In this document: positions 35,334 through 44,509 of the stretch, piece by piece
Layout: each line of letters begins with the position of its first letter
How positions within the stretch are numbered: position 1 is the first letter of the stretch
DNA from: Bog-950 sp044225825
GTDB taxonomy: Bacteria > Bacteroidota > Bacteroidia > Chitinophagales > LD1
DNA length: 64,000 nt
Reading direction: 5' to 3'
Assembly: GCA_044225825.1 (NCBI GenBank)
Contig: JBGAIB010000007.1
Span: forward strand, 186,001 to 250,000
The notes under the pieces: model-generated
Databases searched by the model: none
The model's input: only the letters and a program-made list of their open reading frames with translations
Told to the model about the DNA's origin: nothing
Made by a program: the position numbers and the translations under genes

Positions 35334-36860
35334 TTATATCTCGAACTTGATGCCTTGCGCAAGCGGCAACTTGCTACCATAGTTAATAGTATTGGTTTGA
35401 CGGCGCATGTAGGCTTTCCATGCATCGCTGCCGCTTTCGCGGCCACCGCCGGTTTCTTTTTCACCGCCGAAAGCACCTCCGATTTCAGCACCGCTGGTGC
35501 CGATGTTTACGTTGGCTATACCGCAATCGCTGCCGTTTACACTGAGGAAAGCTTCGGCTTCGCGCATGTTGGTGGTCATAATAGCTGAGGAGAGGCCCTG
35601 CACCACACCGTTCTGCATTTCGATAGCTTCGTTCAGCGAGCTATACTTCATGAGGTATAAGATAGGCGCAAAGGTTTCGTGTTGCACCACGGGCATATCG
35701 TTCTTTCCTTCGATTATGCAGGGCTGCACATAACAGCCACTTTCGTAACCTTTGCCTAAAAGAACACCACCTTCAACCCACACTTTACCACCCTGCGCCT
35801 TTGCCTGATCGATGGCATCCTGATACATGGCAACTGCAGCTTTATCAATAAGCGGCCCTACATGGTTGCGCTGATCGAGCGGGTTGCCGATTTTTAACTG
35901 GGCATATGCTTTCTTCAAACGCTTCTTTACTTCATCGTACCGCGATTCGTGAATAATTAAACGACGGGTAGTTGTGCAGCGCTGTCCCGCTGTACCTACA
36001 GCACCAAACACCACGGCCACCATGGCCATGTCCATATCGGTATGTGGCGTAATAATTATAGCGTTGTTTCCGCCTAACTCCAACAAACTACGACCCAAAC
36101 GGGCACCAACTGCTTCGCCTACTTTTTTACCCATGCGGGTAGAACCGGTTGCCGAAACCAGGGGCACGCGGCCATCATGCGAAAGCAATTCGCCTATTTT
36201 ATAATCGCCGATAACTACGGCGGAGATACCTTCGGGAAGGTTGTTGCGCTTAAATACACGGGCTGCAATGTTTTGGCAGGCAATAGCACACAGTGGAGTC
36301 TTCTCGCTTGGTTTCCAGATACACACATCGCCGCATACCCAGGCCAACATGCTGTTCCAGCTCCATACCGCCACCGGAAAGTTGAAGGCTGAAATAATAC
36401 CTACCAGGCCCAGCGGATGCCACTGCTCGTACATGCGGTGATTTGGACGTTCGCTGTGCATGGTTAAGCCATACAGCTGACGCGAAAGACCCACCGCAAA
36501 ATCGCAGATATCAATCATCTCCTGCACTTCGCCTAAACCTTCCTGCAAGCTTTTTCCCATCTCGTAGCTAACCAACTCGCCCAGCGGCGCTTTAAATTTT
36601 CGGAGCTCCTCGCCTATTTGCCGTACAATTTCGCCGCGCTGTGGCGCAGGCATATTACGCCAAACGGCAAATGCCTGCTGCGCTGTTTCAACCACCTGCT
36701 GATATTCCTTTTCGGTGGCCGAAGTTACTTCCGCTATTTTTTTACCATCAACAGGCGAATACGACACTATTGTTTCGCCTTTGCTTTTTAACCATTTAGA
36801 ACCGGTGCTTACACCGCTATTAGTTGCGTTTATACCCAACTGTTTCAAAACCTGCTTCAT
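35334..36860 (-). CDS. ALDH7-type aldehyde dehydrogenase (aminoadipate-semialdehyde dehydrogenase-like)
   Basis: A 508-aa NAD-dependent dehydrogenase close in outline to antiquitin (ALDH7A1) and bacterial AmaB/piperideine-6-carboxylate dehydrogenase. Motifs are IISAFNFPVAVW and WKPSEKTP (NAD site), GSTRMGK, the general base in LELGGNN, the catalytic cysteine in GTAGQRCTTTRR (about residue 300), and the late EIGGAFGGEKETGGGRESG stretch that is typical of ALDH7. The likely reaction is oxidation of alpha-aminoadipate semialdehyde in lysine catabolism; no other lysine catabolic gene is visible nearby. It ends at a shared terminator with the convergent T9SS protein gene. Confidence 0.88.
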   Translation of the reverse strand: MKQVLKQLGINATNSGVSTGSKWLKSKGETIVSYSPVDGKKIAEVTSATEKEYQQVVETAQQAFAVWRNMPAPQRGEIVRQIGEELRKFKAPLGELVSYEMGKSLQEGLGEVQEMIDICDFAVGLSRQLYGLTMHSERPNHRMYEQWHPLGLVGIISAFNFPVAVWSWNSMLAWVCGDVCIWKPSEKTPLCAIACQNIAARVFKRNNLPEGISAVVIGDYKIGELLSHDGRVPLVSATGSTRMGKKVGEAVGARLGRSLLELGGNNAIIITPHTDMDMAMVAVVFGAVGTAGQRCTTTRRLIIHESRYDEVKKRLKKAYAQLKIGNPLDQRNHVGPLIDKAAVAMYQDAIDQAKAQGGKVWVEGGVLLGKGYESGCYVQPCIIEGKNDMPVVQHETFAPILYLMKYSSLNEAIEMQNGVVQGLSSAIMTTNMREAEAFLSVNGSDCGIANVNIGTSGAEIGGAFGGEKETGGGRESGSDAWKAYMRRQTNTINYGSKLPLAQGIKFEI

Positions 36861-37062
36861 ATCGTTTACTAATTAGGCTGCAATGTTAAGGCTTTTATAG
36901 AGGATGAGAAACCGGGTAAAATGCCCCTGAAAACGAGGCATAAAATGACGGCTTTACGAGTAATACTTTCTATACTTAGCCGATTGACGGTATAGCAGCC
37001 AAATACCTTCTTAAGCATGTAAGAACCTAACCCGATTAGCTGGTGAGGGGCACAACCGTTTG

Positions 37063-37070
37063 TAACTTTG
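37063..37070 (+). promoter_or_regulatory. -7 promoter element before the SprB-repeat protein
   Basis: TAACTTTG matches TAnnTTTG exactly. It would start a transcript near 37077, shortly before the signal-peptide coding region at about 37105. No convincing -33 element lies at the right distance. Confidence 0.45.
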
Positions 37071-37104
37071 CAGAGTCTTAAACTAAACAACACTAAAACC
37101 TACA

Positions 37105-40100
37105 TTAGCCAAACTCACCAACTTACACCTGCTAACGGCCTTTCTACTGGTCTTGTTGCTACCGGGTACCGGCTATGGCCAGTGCTGGCAACATCCGTTT
37201 GTGGTTACCCAAAGCATTATTGCCCCGTGTAACCACGATGGGCAAATTGATATATCCGTTAGCGGAGGAACCGCGCCATATACCTATGCCTGGCGCTTTA
37301 ATGACCCTAACACTATAGTGGCCACCAGTGAAGATCTTACCAACGCCTCGGGTGGAGCTTACACGGTTGAAATACATGATAACAATAACCAATGCGGTAC
37401 CTATTATATTTCTGTACCGCAGCCATTCCAAATCCAGGGCAGTACCACTCCTGATAACTGCCCCAATCATGATGGTTCGATATCTTTAACTGTACAAGGG
37501 GGTAACATTCCATATACCTATGCCTGGAGCAATGGTGCCAATACAGCAATTATCACCAACCTTACCGGTGGGGTTTATGATGTAACCGTAACCGATGCTG
37601 CCGGTTGCCAGGTGGTAGCCAGTGAAAGTGATAGCATACAGGGCTTATCTGTGCAAAGCATCAGCAACCTGCAATTGAATTTGAGCGGCACCGCAGCTAA
37701 TTGCACTAACAACACAGGCACTGCAACGGTAAGTGTGACCAACGGAACAGCACCTTATACTTATGCCTGGAGCGAGAACTGGGGCGCTGCTAATGGCAGT
37801 TGGACAACAGCTACCATAACCGGACTGGCCGGGCCTAACTATTATGTAGCTACGGTTACCGATGCTAATGGCTGTTTTGCCAGCAATTACTTCTATGTAA
37901 ATTTTACAACACCCATACAGCTAAGCATAACCACTACGGATGAAAACTGCCTGCAGCACAACGGCACTGCTACAGCTGTAGCCAACGGCAGTACAGGGCC
38001 TTATAGTTATTTGTGGAACACTGGAGCTACCACGGCTGTAATTAACAGCCTGTCCAGCGGTACTTATGATGTTACCGTACACGATGGAACCGGTTGCGAA
38101 AATAACGGCAGTACTACCGTGCAAAAATATTCGCCTATACACCCTAATCTGGTTACCACCAATGATTACTGCCAAACCTCGAATGGCACAGCTACTGTTA
38201 GCCCTACACTTGGAACACCGCCCTATACCATTACCTGGAGTACCGGCGCTACCACCCAAAGCCTTACCAATTTGACAAGCGGCTGTTACTATGTAACCAT
38301 TTCGGATGCAGCAGGCTGTACGGCTGAACAAGGCAACTGTGTGTCGGCAGTGAGCAGCATTAGCCCTAACACCACGCATACCGATCAGGTTTGTGGAGGA
38401 CAATTTGGTAGTATAACCACCAGCCCTGTGGGCGGACAAGCGCCCTATACCTTTGTATGGAACAATGGTGCAACAACTGCCAGTGTAACAGGCTTAGCGG
38501 CGGGCTATTACTGGTGCACCATTACCGATGCAACCGGTTGTACCGCTTACGCTGCTGCCAATGTTAATCTTACGTCGGGATTTAATGCCAATGCTTATGC
38601 AAGTACTTCTGCTACCTGCCAACAGCATAACGGTGCAGTAGTTGCAAGTGCCAGTGGTAGTGGCTTGAGTTTTACCTATAACTGGAGCACCGGCGCAAAT
38701 ACAGCATCTGTAACAGGACTTGCTGCCGGCACCTATGCGGTAACTATAACCGCCAGCAACGGTTGTAGCCAGGTAAAAAGCGCTACTGTATACGGCATCA
38801 GCCCCCTGCAGGCATACGTGCAGGTAACACCTGCCAACTGTATTTTTACTAACGATGGAGAAGCAAGCGTAATACTTAGCGGAGGCACGGCACCTTATAC
38901 TTATAATTGGGGGAATGGCAGTACTGCAGCCACTGCTACCGGCCTGGATGCCCAATGGGGTATTGGCGTATATGTAGTAGATGCACAAGGATGCTGGGCA
39001 CATGCGTATGCCAATAGCATAGGCTATCAGAACCTGAACTGTGCTGCGGTTATTGAAGGAAGTGTAGTAGATGATGCGAATGGTAACTGCACAGCAGATG
39101 CCGGCGAATACGGCCTTCAGGGAACATATGTAAGTTGTGTGCCCGGCGCGGGAACAGTTACCAACGCAACAGGTAATTACCGTTTTTATGTGCCGGCAAA
39201 CAATTATGCAATTACACAACACGCGCAGTTCCGCAACCAAATTTGCCCGGTTGGTTCCATAACGCTGAATGGCGCAGCCGCCGGCAGCACCTATTCCAAC
39301 CAGGACTTTTTTGACCAGCCATTGAATGTTGCGGATTTACGCGTAAGTATCAGCAGCTTGCCTGCACGGCCCGGATTTAACCACAATCTTTCGGTTTACA
39401 TTTATAATGATGGCTTATACCCCGTTAGCGGACAGGTGGAACTAAATTATGATGCCGGTGTGTCCTATTTAAGCGGTGCATCAAGCGTAAACAGCGGCAC
39501 CCATACTGCGTATATTAACTTTGCCAATCTTGCTCCGGGGGGAGACTACACATCGAGCGTATTAAGCTTTGTTACGCCGGTGGGAACAGCCCTTGGCACG
39601 CTACAACATTACAGCGCCCACGTAACACCGGATGTTAATGATGCCACGCCACCAAACAACACTGAAAATCTGACCCTTGAGGTTGTTGGTTCCTATGACC
39701 CTAACGATAAGTCGGTTACCCCTAAAGGCATGGGTGCCCCCGGGTATATCAGCGAGAACGATTCAACCCTGAAATATGTAATACGTTTTCAGAACACGGG
39801 CAACTATCCCACTTCATTTGTAGCCATCCGCGATACCATTGACAGCGACTTAGACCTTGGCACCTTTAAGCCCGGTGCAGCAAGCCATGCCTATCATACA
39901 CAAATGCTTGGCAACAATGTGCTGGCCTTTATGTTTGATCCGATTTATTTATCGGATACGCTTACCAATAAAGAATACAGTCAGGGTTTTGTTTCGTTTT
40001 ACATCAACCAAAAGAAAAACTTACCCCTGGGCACCGAGTTTAAAAATACGGCCAGTATCTATTTTGACTTTAATGAGCCTATTGTAACCAATACAACCGT

Positions 40101-40392
40101 AAATACCCTGCAGGCGGTTGGCATTAAAGATGTTGCTGATAACATTAAAATACAATTAGCACCCAACCCTACCGCAGGTAACACCGTCTTGCTGGTGGAC
40201 TTAGAGAAAGAGTTTACCGGAAGTATGGAGGTTAGCGATATGCTGGGCAATATCGTGTTACAACAAGCGGTGGCCTTAACAGCAGGTAATAACCAGGTTA
40301 ACGTTACCACTGCGGCATTGGCTGCGGGAGTTTATACCGTGCGTGTAAAAAATGCTGACGGTTCGAAGAGTTTGTTACTGGTAAAACAATAA
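37105..40392 (+). CDS. Secreted SprB-repeat protein with DUF7619-like region and T9SS type A sorting domain
   Basis: This protein has about 1,095 residues. The signal peptide is visible in frame from about 37105 (AKLTNLHLLTAFLL, ending GYGQ), but no ATG starts it. Candidates are CTG at 37129, TTG at 37153 or a non-standard codon at 37105. Eight SprB-type repeats (about residues 30-620) carry APYTYAWSNG and GTYDVTVTDAAGC type motifs. A short cysteine-containing SdrD-B-like segment follows (VIEGSVVDDANGN), then a DUF11/DUF7619-like region (about 830-990) with SYDPNDKSV, RFQNTGN and NTASIYFDFNEPIVTNT. The T9SS type A domain ends the protein (APNPTAGN, LAAGVYTVRV). SprB repeats are known from the Flavobacterium gliding adhesin. 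A surface or secreted adhesive role is inferred. Confidence 0.85.
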   Translation, partial: LAKLTNLHLLTAFLLVLLLPGTGYGQCWQHPFVVTQSIIAPCNHDGQIDISVSGGTAPYTYAWRFNDPNTIVATSEDLTNASGGAYTVEIHDNNNQCGTYYISVPQPFQIQGSTTPDNCPNHDGSISLTVQGGNIPYTYAWSNGANTAIITNLTGGVYDVTVTDAAGCQVVASESDSIQGLSVQSISNLQLNLSGTAANCTNNTGTATVSVTNGTAPYTYAWSENWGAANGSWTTATITGLAGPNYYVATVTDANGCFASNYFYVNFTTPIQLSITTTDENCLQHNGTATAVANGSTGPYSYLWNTGATTAVINSLSSGTYDVTVHDGTGCENNGSTTVQKYSPIHPNLVTTNDYCQTSNGTATVSPTLGTPPYTITWSTGATTQSLTNLTSGCYYVTISDAAGCTAEQGNCVSAVSSISPNTTHTDQVCGGQFGSITTSPVGGQAPYTFVWNNGATTASVTGLAAGYYWCTITDATGCTAYAAANVNLTSGFNANAYASTSATCQQHNGAVVASASGSGLSFTYNWSTGANTASVTGLAAGTYAVTITASNGCSQVKSATVYGISPLQAYVQVTPANCIFTNDGEASVILSGGTAPYTYNWGNGSTAATATGLDAQWGIGVYVVDAQGCWAHAYANSIGYQNLNCAAVIEGSVVDDANGNCTADAGEYGLQGTYVSCVPGAGTVTNATGNYRFYVPANNYAITQHAQFRNQICPVGSITLNGAAAGSTYSNQDFFDQPLNVADLRVSISSLPARPGFNHNLSVYIYNDGLYPVSGQVELNYDAGVSYLSGASSVNSGTHTAYINFANLAPGGDYTSSVLSFVTPVGTALGTLQHYSAHVTPDVNDATPPNNTENLTLEVVGSYDPNDKSVTPKGMGAPGYISENDSTLKYVIRFQNTGNYPTSFVAIRDTIDSDLDLGTFKPGAASHAYHTQMLGNNVLAFMFDPIYLSDTLTNKEYSQGFVSFYINQKKNLPLGTEFKNTASIYFDFNEPIVTNTTVNTLQAVGIKDVADNIKIQLAPNPTAGNTVLLVDLEKEFTGSMEVSDMLGNIVLQQAVALTAGNNQVNVTTAALAAGVYTVRVKNADGSKSLLLVKQ

Positions 40393-40429
40393 ATGCTATT
40401 TAAGAATTCAATGCCTATAGTTTAATTGG

Positions 40430-40463
40430 GAGGGGCGACTGTCAGGGTTGCCCCTCTTCTTTT
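40430..40463 (+). terminator. Rho-independent terminator after the SprB-repeat gene
   Basis: A 10-bp stem GAGGGGCGAC / GTTGCCCCTC (40430-40439, 40447-40456) with one G-T wobble is followed by TTCTTTTTT. Confidence 0.8.
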
Positions 40464-40484
40464 TTATCCCTTCCTTAGCGGCGA

Positions 40485-41072
40485 ATGTTTGCACAGCTGT
40501 ATTATATGAATTTGTTCCTGGGCTATCTGGAATGGATGGCTGTGTTAACCGGTTTGCTTTACGTATTGATGGCGACCGGAGAAGATGTGTGGTGCTGGCC
40601 TTTTGGCATACTTAGTTCCGCCATTTACATCTATTTAAATATAGGCGGGCAACTTTACCAGGATGCCATTTTGCAATCGTATTATGTAGTAGCCGGTTTA
40701 TATGGTTGGTGGGCCTGGAGCCGTCCGCAAGCTGCTGTAACAACCCTGCATGTTCACCGCCTGCCATTAGCCCGGCACCTGCCCTGGTTTGCAACAGGAG
40801 TTGTGTTAACGCTGCTTTGCGGTTACCTGTTTTCGAAAGTTGGCAACTCATATCCGTATGTGGATGCGGCCGTAACTGTATTTAGTTTTATTGCCACTTA
40901 TTTAACAGCCCGGAAAGTTTTGGAGAACTGGTTATACTGGATAGTAATAGATTTGGTAGCTGCACCTATGTATTACCTAAAAGAGTTGCGCCTTACAACC
41001 GGGTTATATTTATTTTTTGCAGTGGTTGCCTACTACGGATACCGGCAATGGAAGAAGCAGTTACCTGCTTAG
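40485..41072 (+). CDS. pnuC: PnuC-family nicotinamide riboside transporter
   Basis: A 195-aa inner-membrane protein with seven predicted helices. It fits the PnuC family, which takes up nicotinamide riboside for NAD synthesis by facilitated diffusion. Family marks are GILSSAIYIYLN, the aromatic GWWAW (about residues 74-78), the conserved ENWLYWIVID segment near residue 146 and MYYLKELRLT. A second ATG at 40506 (MNLFLGYLEW) could be the true start. No nadR/kinase gene is adjacent, and no riboswitch was recognised in the short upstream gap. The gene's last 4 bp overlap the end of the convergent peptide transporter gene. Confidence 0.88.
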   Translation: MFAQLYYMNLFLGYLEWMAVLTGLLYVLMATGEDVWCWPFGILSSAIYIYLNIGGQLYQDAILQSYYVVAGLYGWWAWSRPQAAVTTLHVHRLPLARHLPWFATGVVLTLLCGYLFSKVGNSYPYVDAAVTVFSFIATYLTARKVLENWLYWIVIDLVAAPMYYLKELRLTTGLYLFFAVVAYYGYRQWKKQLPA

Positions 41073-42631
41073 TGAATGCCGTGCATTAATTTTTTGATGA
41101 ACGGAGAAGCAACCAGGATAAGTACACCACCTATCAACGACACTTTGGCAATTTGCAGACAACCATTCATGTAAATAGGTAAGGACTGCACTGCTGTAAA
41201 GGCAGAACCATCCGCATTAGTTTTAGGAATAGCCATCTGCGAACCAATCCAGCCGGCCAGGTCATGTCCGAAAGCAGAGGCAAGGAACCAGAGCCCCATC
41301 ATATAACCCACCATGTGCAACGGTGAAAGTTTGGTGACCATTGATAAGCCGATAGGGGAAATAAACAGTTCACCTGCAGTGATGAAGAAGTAGCCTGCTG
41401 CAAAGTAGAAGAGCGGCATTAAACCGGTGGCTTTACCAAGTGTTCCGCCCAGTACAAACACCGTATAACCTATACCAATCAGTAAAAAAGCAATACCAAA
41501 TTTTACAGGCGTGTTAGGTTCTTTTTTCCATTTGATGAGCCATTCCCACATAATAGCAAAAATGGGAGAGAGCAGAATGATGTAAAATGGGTTGATGGCA
41601 TTGTTTACCATGGCAGAAGGCAAGGGATTGCCTGCAACGGTCATATCCACGTTACGCTCAGCCATCAGGTTTAAGGCACCGCCCGATTGTTCGTAAAAGC
41701 CCCAGAACACTACGGAGAAAATGATGAGGATTGCAGCCGCCCAGAGCTTTTGCATGGCCTCTTTATTTTCGCGCATACTAACGGTCACCACATATACTAT
41801 TGCAATAACCCCAACCGGCACCATCACGTAATTCATTACAGCATAGTTGGGTACCAGTATCATCATAAGAGGCACTAAAGCAAAAGCACCACCATACAGC
41901 AACCATTCCTTATTGATGCCGGCAATTTTTTCCTTCAGCACTTCAGGCACGGGCGAATACCCGTGTTCCGTACCCAGCATACGTTGAAAGACAATGAATA
42001 CAAGCAGCCCCAGCATCATAAACCCACCGGCTACACCAAAGCCCAGGTGCCAGTTAATTTTTTGACCCAGGTAGCCGCAAAGCGCACCACCCAGGAAAGC
42101 GCCGGTATTAATACCCATGTAGAAGATGGAATAGCCGGGATCCTTTCGGGGGTCGTTCTCGGAATAATAGCGCCCCAGGAAACTGGAGATATTCGGTTTG
42201 AAAAAACCATTACCGGAAATAAGAAAGCCGAGACCCAGGAAGAAAGTATCAACGCTTGGGATGGCCAGCACCAGGTGGCCTATGGCCATTAAAACACCAC
42301 CCAACAGGATGGATTTACGGAAACCGAGGAGTTTATCGGCTATCCAGCCGCCTAATAGCGGCATGGTGTAGACCAGGGCATTATAAGCGCCGTATTGCAG
42401 GTTGGCAGGTTCATCGAGGTACCCAAGCACGTGCGTCATATACAAAATGAGAAGGGCGCGCATGCCATAAAATGAGAAACGCTCCCACATTTCGGTAAAG
42501 AACAACATCCACAAAGCCTTTGGCTGGTGATTGCGGTTTATGAAAAAGGTAACACCAATCATAATGGCGCTAAAAACCGAACCAATGAGGATGAGGAGTA
42601 TTTCAGGATTCATACCTTCAATTTGTTCCAA
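41069..42631 (-). CDS. POT/PTR-family proton-coupled di- and tripeptide transporter
   Basis: A 520-aa inner-membrane transporter with about 14 helices. The POT signature is clear: EMWERFSFYG (ExxERFxYY-type proton-coupling motif in helix 1, about residues 47-56), GGWIADKLLGFRKSI and the GNGFFKPNISS motif (FxxFYxxIN-type segment in FYMGINTG). It imports small peptides with protons. An alternative start is the ATG at 42613 (MNPEILL). It is transcribed against PnuC, with a 4-bp overlap of the stop regions, and away from the methyltransferase pair. Confidence 0.92.
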   Translation of the reverse strand: MEQIEGMNPEILLILIGSVFSAIMIGVTFFINRNHQPKALWMLFFTEMWERFSFYGMRALLILYMTHVLGYLDEPANLQYGAYNALVYTMPLLGGWIADKLLGFRKSILLGGVLMAIGHLVLAIPSVDTFFLGLGFLISGNGFFKPNISSFLGRYYSENDPRKDPGYSIFYMGINTGAFLGGALCGYLGQKINWHLGFGVAGGFMMLGLLVFIVFQRMLGTEHGYSPVPEVLKEKIAGINKEWLLYGGAFALVPLMMILVPNYAVMNYVMVPVGVIAIVYVVTVSMRENKEAMQKLWAAAILIIFSVVFWGFYEQSGGALNLMAERNVDMTVAGNPLPSAMVNNAINPFYIILLSPIFAIMWEWLIKWKKEPNTPVKFGIAFLLIGIGYTVFVLGGTLGKATGLMPLFYFAAGYFFITAGELFISPIGLSMVTKLSPLHMVGYMMGLWFLASAFGHDLAGWIGSQMAIPKTNADGSAFTAVQSLPIYMNGCLQIAKVSLIGGVLILVASPFIKKLMHGIH

Positions 42632-42739
42632 ATAAAAGGAAATTCACGGGTTTACCCCTGAAAGCACCGGCAGGCCGGCGATAGACCGGGCCGGGTGCCG
42701 TTAAATAGCCTAAGAATTTTACTTTAGCAGCCTTATAGT

Positions 42740-43678
42740 ATGATAGCTTTTGTATCTCCCAAAACAGGTCAGGCCCTAACCCCGGCCGGCAACGAACTGG
42801 TAAGTTCATCAGGCGAAAAATTTCCGGTGGTGAACGGCATACCTCGTTTTGTGCCCGCCGATAATTATGCCAATGCCTTTGGCTTTCAGTGGAAGAATTT
42901 TGCCAAAACACAGTTAGATAGTTTTAACGGCACTAAAATTTCGCAGGAGCGTTTAGAACGCTGCATGGGCTGCAAAATTGAAGACCTGAAAGGGAAGAAC
43001 ATCCTGGAAGTAGGGGCAGGTGCAGGGCGCTTCACCGAACTGCTTGTAAAGGGTGGAGGCAACACGCATTCGATTGATTTGAGTGCCGCAGTGGAGGTAA
43101 ACAAAGAGAACGTTGGCGATGCTCCTAACTATAGCATAGCACAGGCCAGTGTATATGAGTTACCGTTTCCGCAACAAAGCTTTGATATAGTGATGTGCCT
43201 GGGTGTGATACAACATACTCCCAGCAGTGAAAAAACGATTGAAGCCTTATGGAATATGGTAAAGCCCGGCGGCCTGCTGGTGATTGACCATTACATCTGG
43301 CGTATTAACTATTACTTTAACCCGGCCAGCTACTGGCGATTGGTGTTGAAGGAAATGAAACCGGAGACATCGAAGAAAATTGTAGATGGTTTGACCAACA
43401 CCTTTTTCCCGTTGCACTGGAGTTTCCGCAACATGCCGGCGCTGGATTGGTTTGTAAAGCGTGTATCGCCGGTGATGACGTATATGAAACTGCACCCTGA
43501 GTTAAGCCGTGATGAGCACTATGAATGGGCGCGTCTGGATAGCTATGACTCGCTGACGGATTATTATAAACACCTGCGTACGCCCGAGCAGATTAAAGCC
43601 GAATTGGAAAAACTGGGTGGTAAAAACATTTGGATTAATAAGGGCGGCAACGGTGTGGAAGCCCGTGCCACCAAATAA
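42740..43678 (+). CDS. Class I SAM-dependent methyltransferase with Trm112-like N-terminus
   Basis: A 312-aa protein. The first 40 residues (SSSGEKFPVVNGIPRFV) resemble the Trm112p-like module often fused to small-molecule methyltransferases, but without zinc cysteines. The Rossmann methyltransferase domain (about 85-200) has motif I LEVGAGAGRF, an acidic motif II region (HSIDLS), motif post-III FDIVMCLGVIQH and LVKPGG-like NMVKPGGLLV. A C-terminal alpha region follows. Such enzymes sit in surface-sugar and secondary-metabolite pathways; the acceptor is unknown. A TACTTTAG -7-like box lies at 42720-42727. It is followed after 9 bp by a second methyltransferase gene, so the two are probably co-transcribed. 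Confidence 0.87.
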   Translation: MIAFVSPKTGQALTPAGNELVSSSGEKFPVVNGIPRFVPADNYANAFGFQWKNFAKTQLDSFNGTKISQERLERCMGCKIEDLKGKNILEVGAGAGRFTELLVKGGGNTHSIDLSAAVEVNKENVGDAPNYSIAQASVYELPFPQQSFDIVMCLGVIQHTPSSEKTIEALWNMVKPGGLLVIDHYIWRINYYFNPASYWRLVLKEMKPETSKKIVDGLTNTFFPLHWSFRNMPALDWFVKRVSPVMTYMKLHPELSRDEHYEWARLDSYDSLTDYYKHLRTPEQIKAELEKLGGKNIWINKGGNGVEARATK

Positions 43679-43687
43679 CAGCAGACC

Positions 43688-44395
43688 ATGAGCGAACAAT
43701 CGAAACAGGTTGGTGAATACTACGATAAGTTATGGGATGAATACGAGCAAACGAAGCTTAGCAAGCCCAACAGCCGCCACCGCACCATTTTTAAAAATTT
43801 GAAAAAGGCGGGATTAAAGCCCACTTCATCGGTTTTGGAAATCGGCTGTGGTATTGGGTCACTCTCGGGCCTTATTATCAATTACCTTACCGATGGTTTT
43901 TTTACCGGTGCTGATATCAGTTCGCAGACCATTACTTTTTTACGCAAGAAATATACCGACCGTAACCGTACCGATTTTGTGGTAACGGACATGACTGACT
44001 TTAGCTATAACCGTAAATTTGATTTCATCATTTTCCCTGATGTGCTGGAACATATACCGGTAAGCACCCACCCTAAAATTTTCAGCACCCTGAAAGGCCT
44101 GGTGCACGATGATTCGGTTATCCTGATCAACAACCCAGAGCCCTTAGCGCTGGAATGGGTACACAAAAACCGCCCCGACCTGTTGCAGATAATTGACCAG
44201 CCGCTGCATGTAAACCACTTTGCACAACTGGCCTACGAGAATGGTTTTTACATAGAGAAAGTAGAACCTTATGCCCTGCACACGCAGCAATACGACTACC
44301 AGAATATTATTATCCGCCCTAAACGCGAATTGAAAAGCCTGGACCAAAAGGCACAGGGCGATTTGATTGTTGCCAATATCAAGAGCCGATTTTAG
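43688..44395 (+). CDS. Class I SAM-dependent methyltransferase
   Basis: A 235-aa enzyme with a methyltransferase domain (about 40-155): motif I LEIGCGIGSLS, an acidic residue after beta-2 (TGADISS) and the FIIFPDVLEHIP segment. A C-terminal region with HVNHFAQLAYENGF is seen in methyltransferases of polysaccharide clusters. The start ATG at 43688 is 9 bp after the previous methyltransferase stop. The two enzymes are only distantly alike and so probably modify different positions or substrates. A terminator follows. Confidence 0.87.
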   Translation: MSEQSKQVGEYYDKLWDEYEQTKLSKPNSRHRTIFKNLKKAGLKPTSSVLEIGCGIGSLSGLIINYLTDGFFTGADISSQTITFLRKKYTDRNRTDFVVTDMTDFSYNRKFDFIIFPDVLEHIPVSTHPKIFSTLKGLVHDDSVILINNPEPLALEWVHKNRPDLLQIIDQPLHVNHFAQLAYENGFYIEKVEPYALHTQQYDYQNIIIRPKRELKSLDQKAQGDLIVANIKSRF

Positions 44396-44429
44396 ATATG
44401 CCTGCGGGCTAAAAACTTATTGTCTGATT

Positions 44430-44455
44430 AACGGGCCGCAAGGCCCGTTTTCTTT
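44430..44455 (+). terminator. Rho-independent terminator with GCAA tetraloop
   Basis: A perfect 8-bp stem AACGGGCC / GGCCCGTT (44430-44437, 44442-44449) closes on GCAA and is followed by TTCTTTT. It ends the methyltransferase pair. Confidence 0.85.
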
Positions 44456-44509
44456 TGGGCTATAATTCCGGCAGAATTTCGATATTAGGTTGCGAAACCC
44501 AAACCCTCT

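Noticed and set aside
37921..39240. Long antisense ORFs (172 and 248 codons) opposite the SprB-repeat gene
   Set aside because: They mirror the repeats of the plus-strand gene, give cysteine/isoleucine-rich low-complexity protein, and the plus frame has clear domains and a sorting signal.
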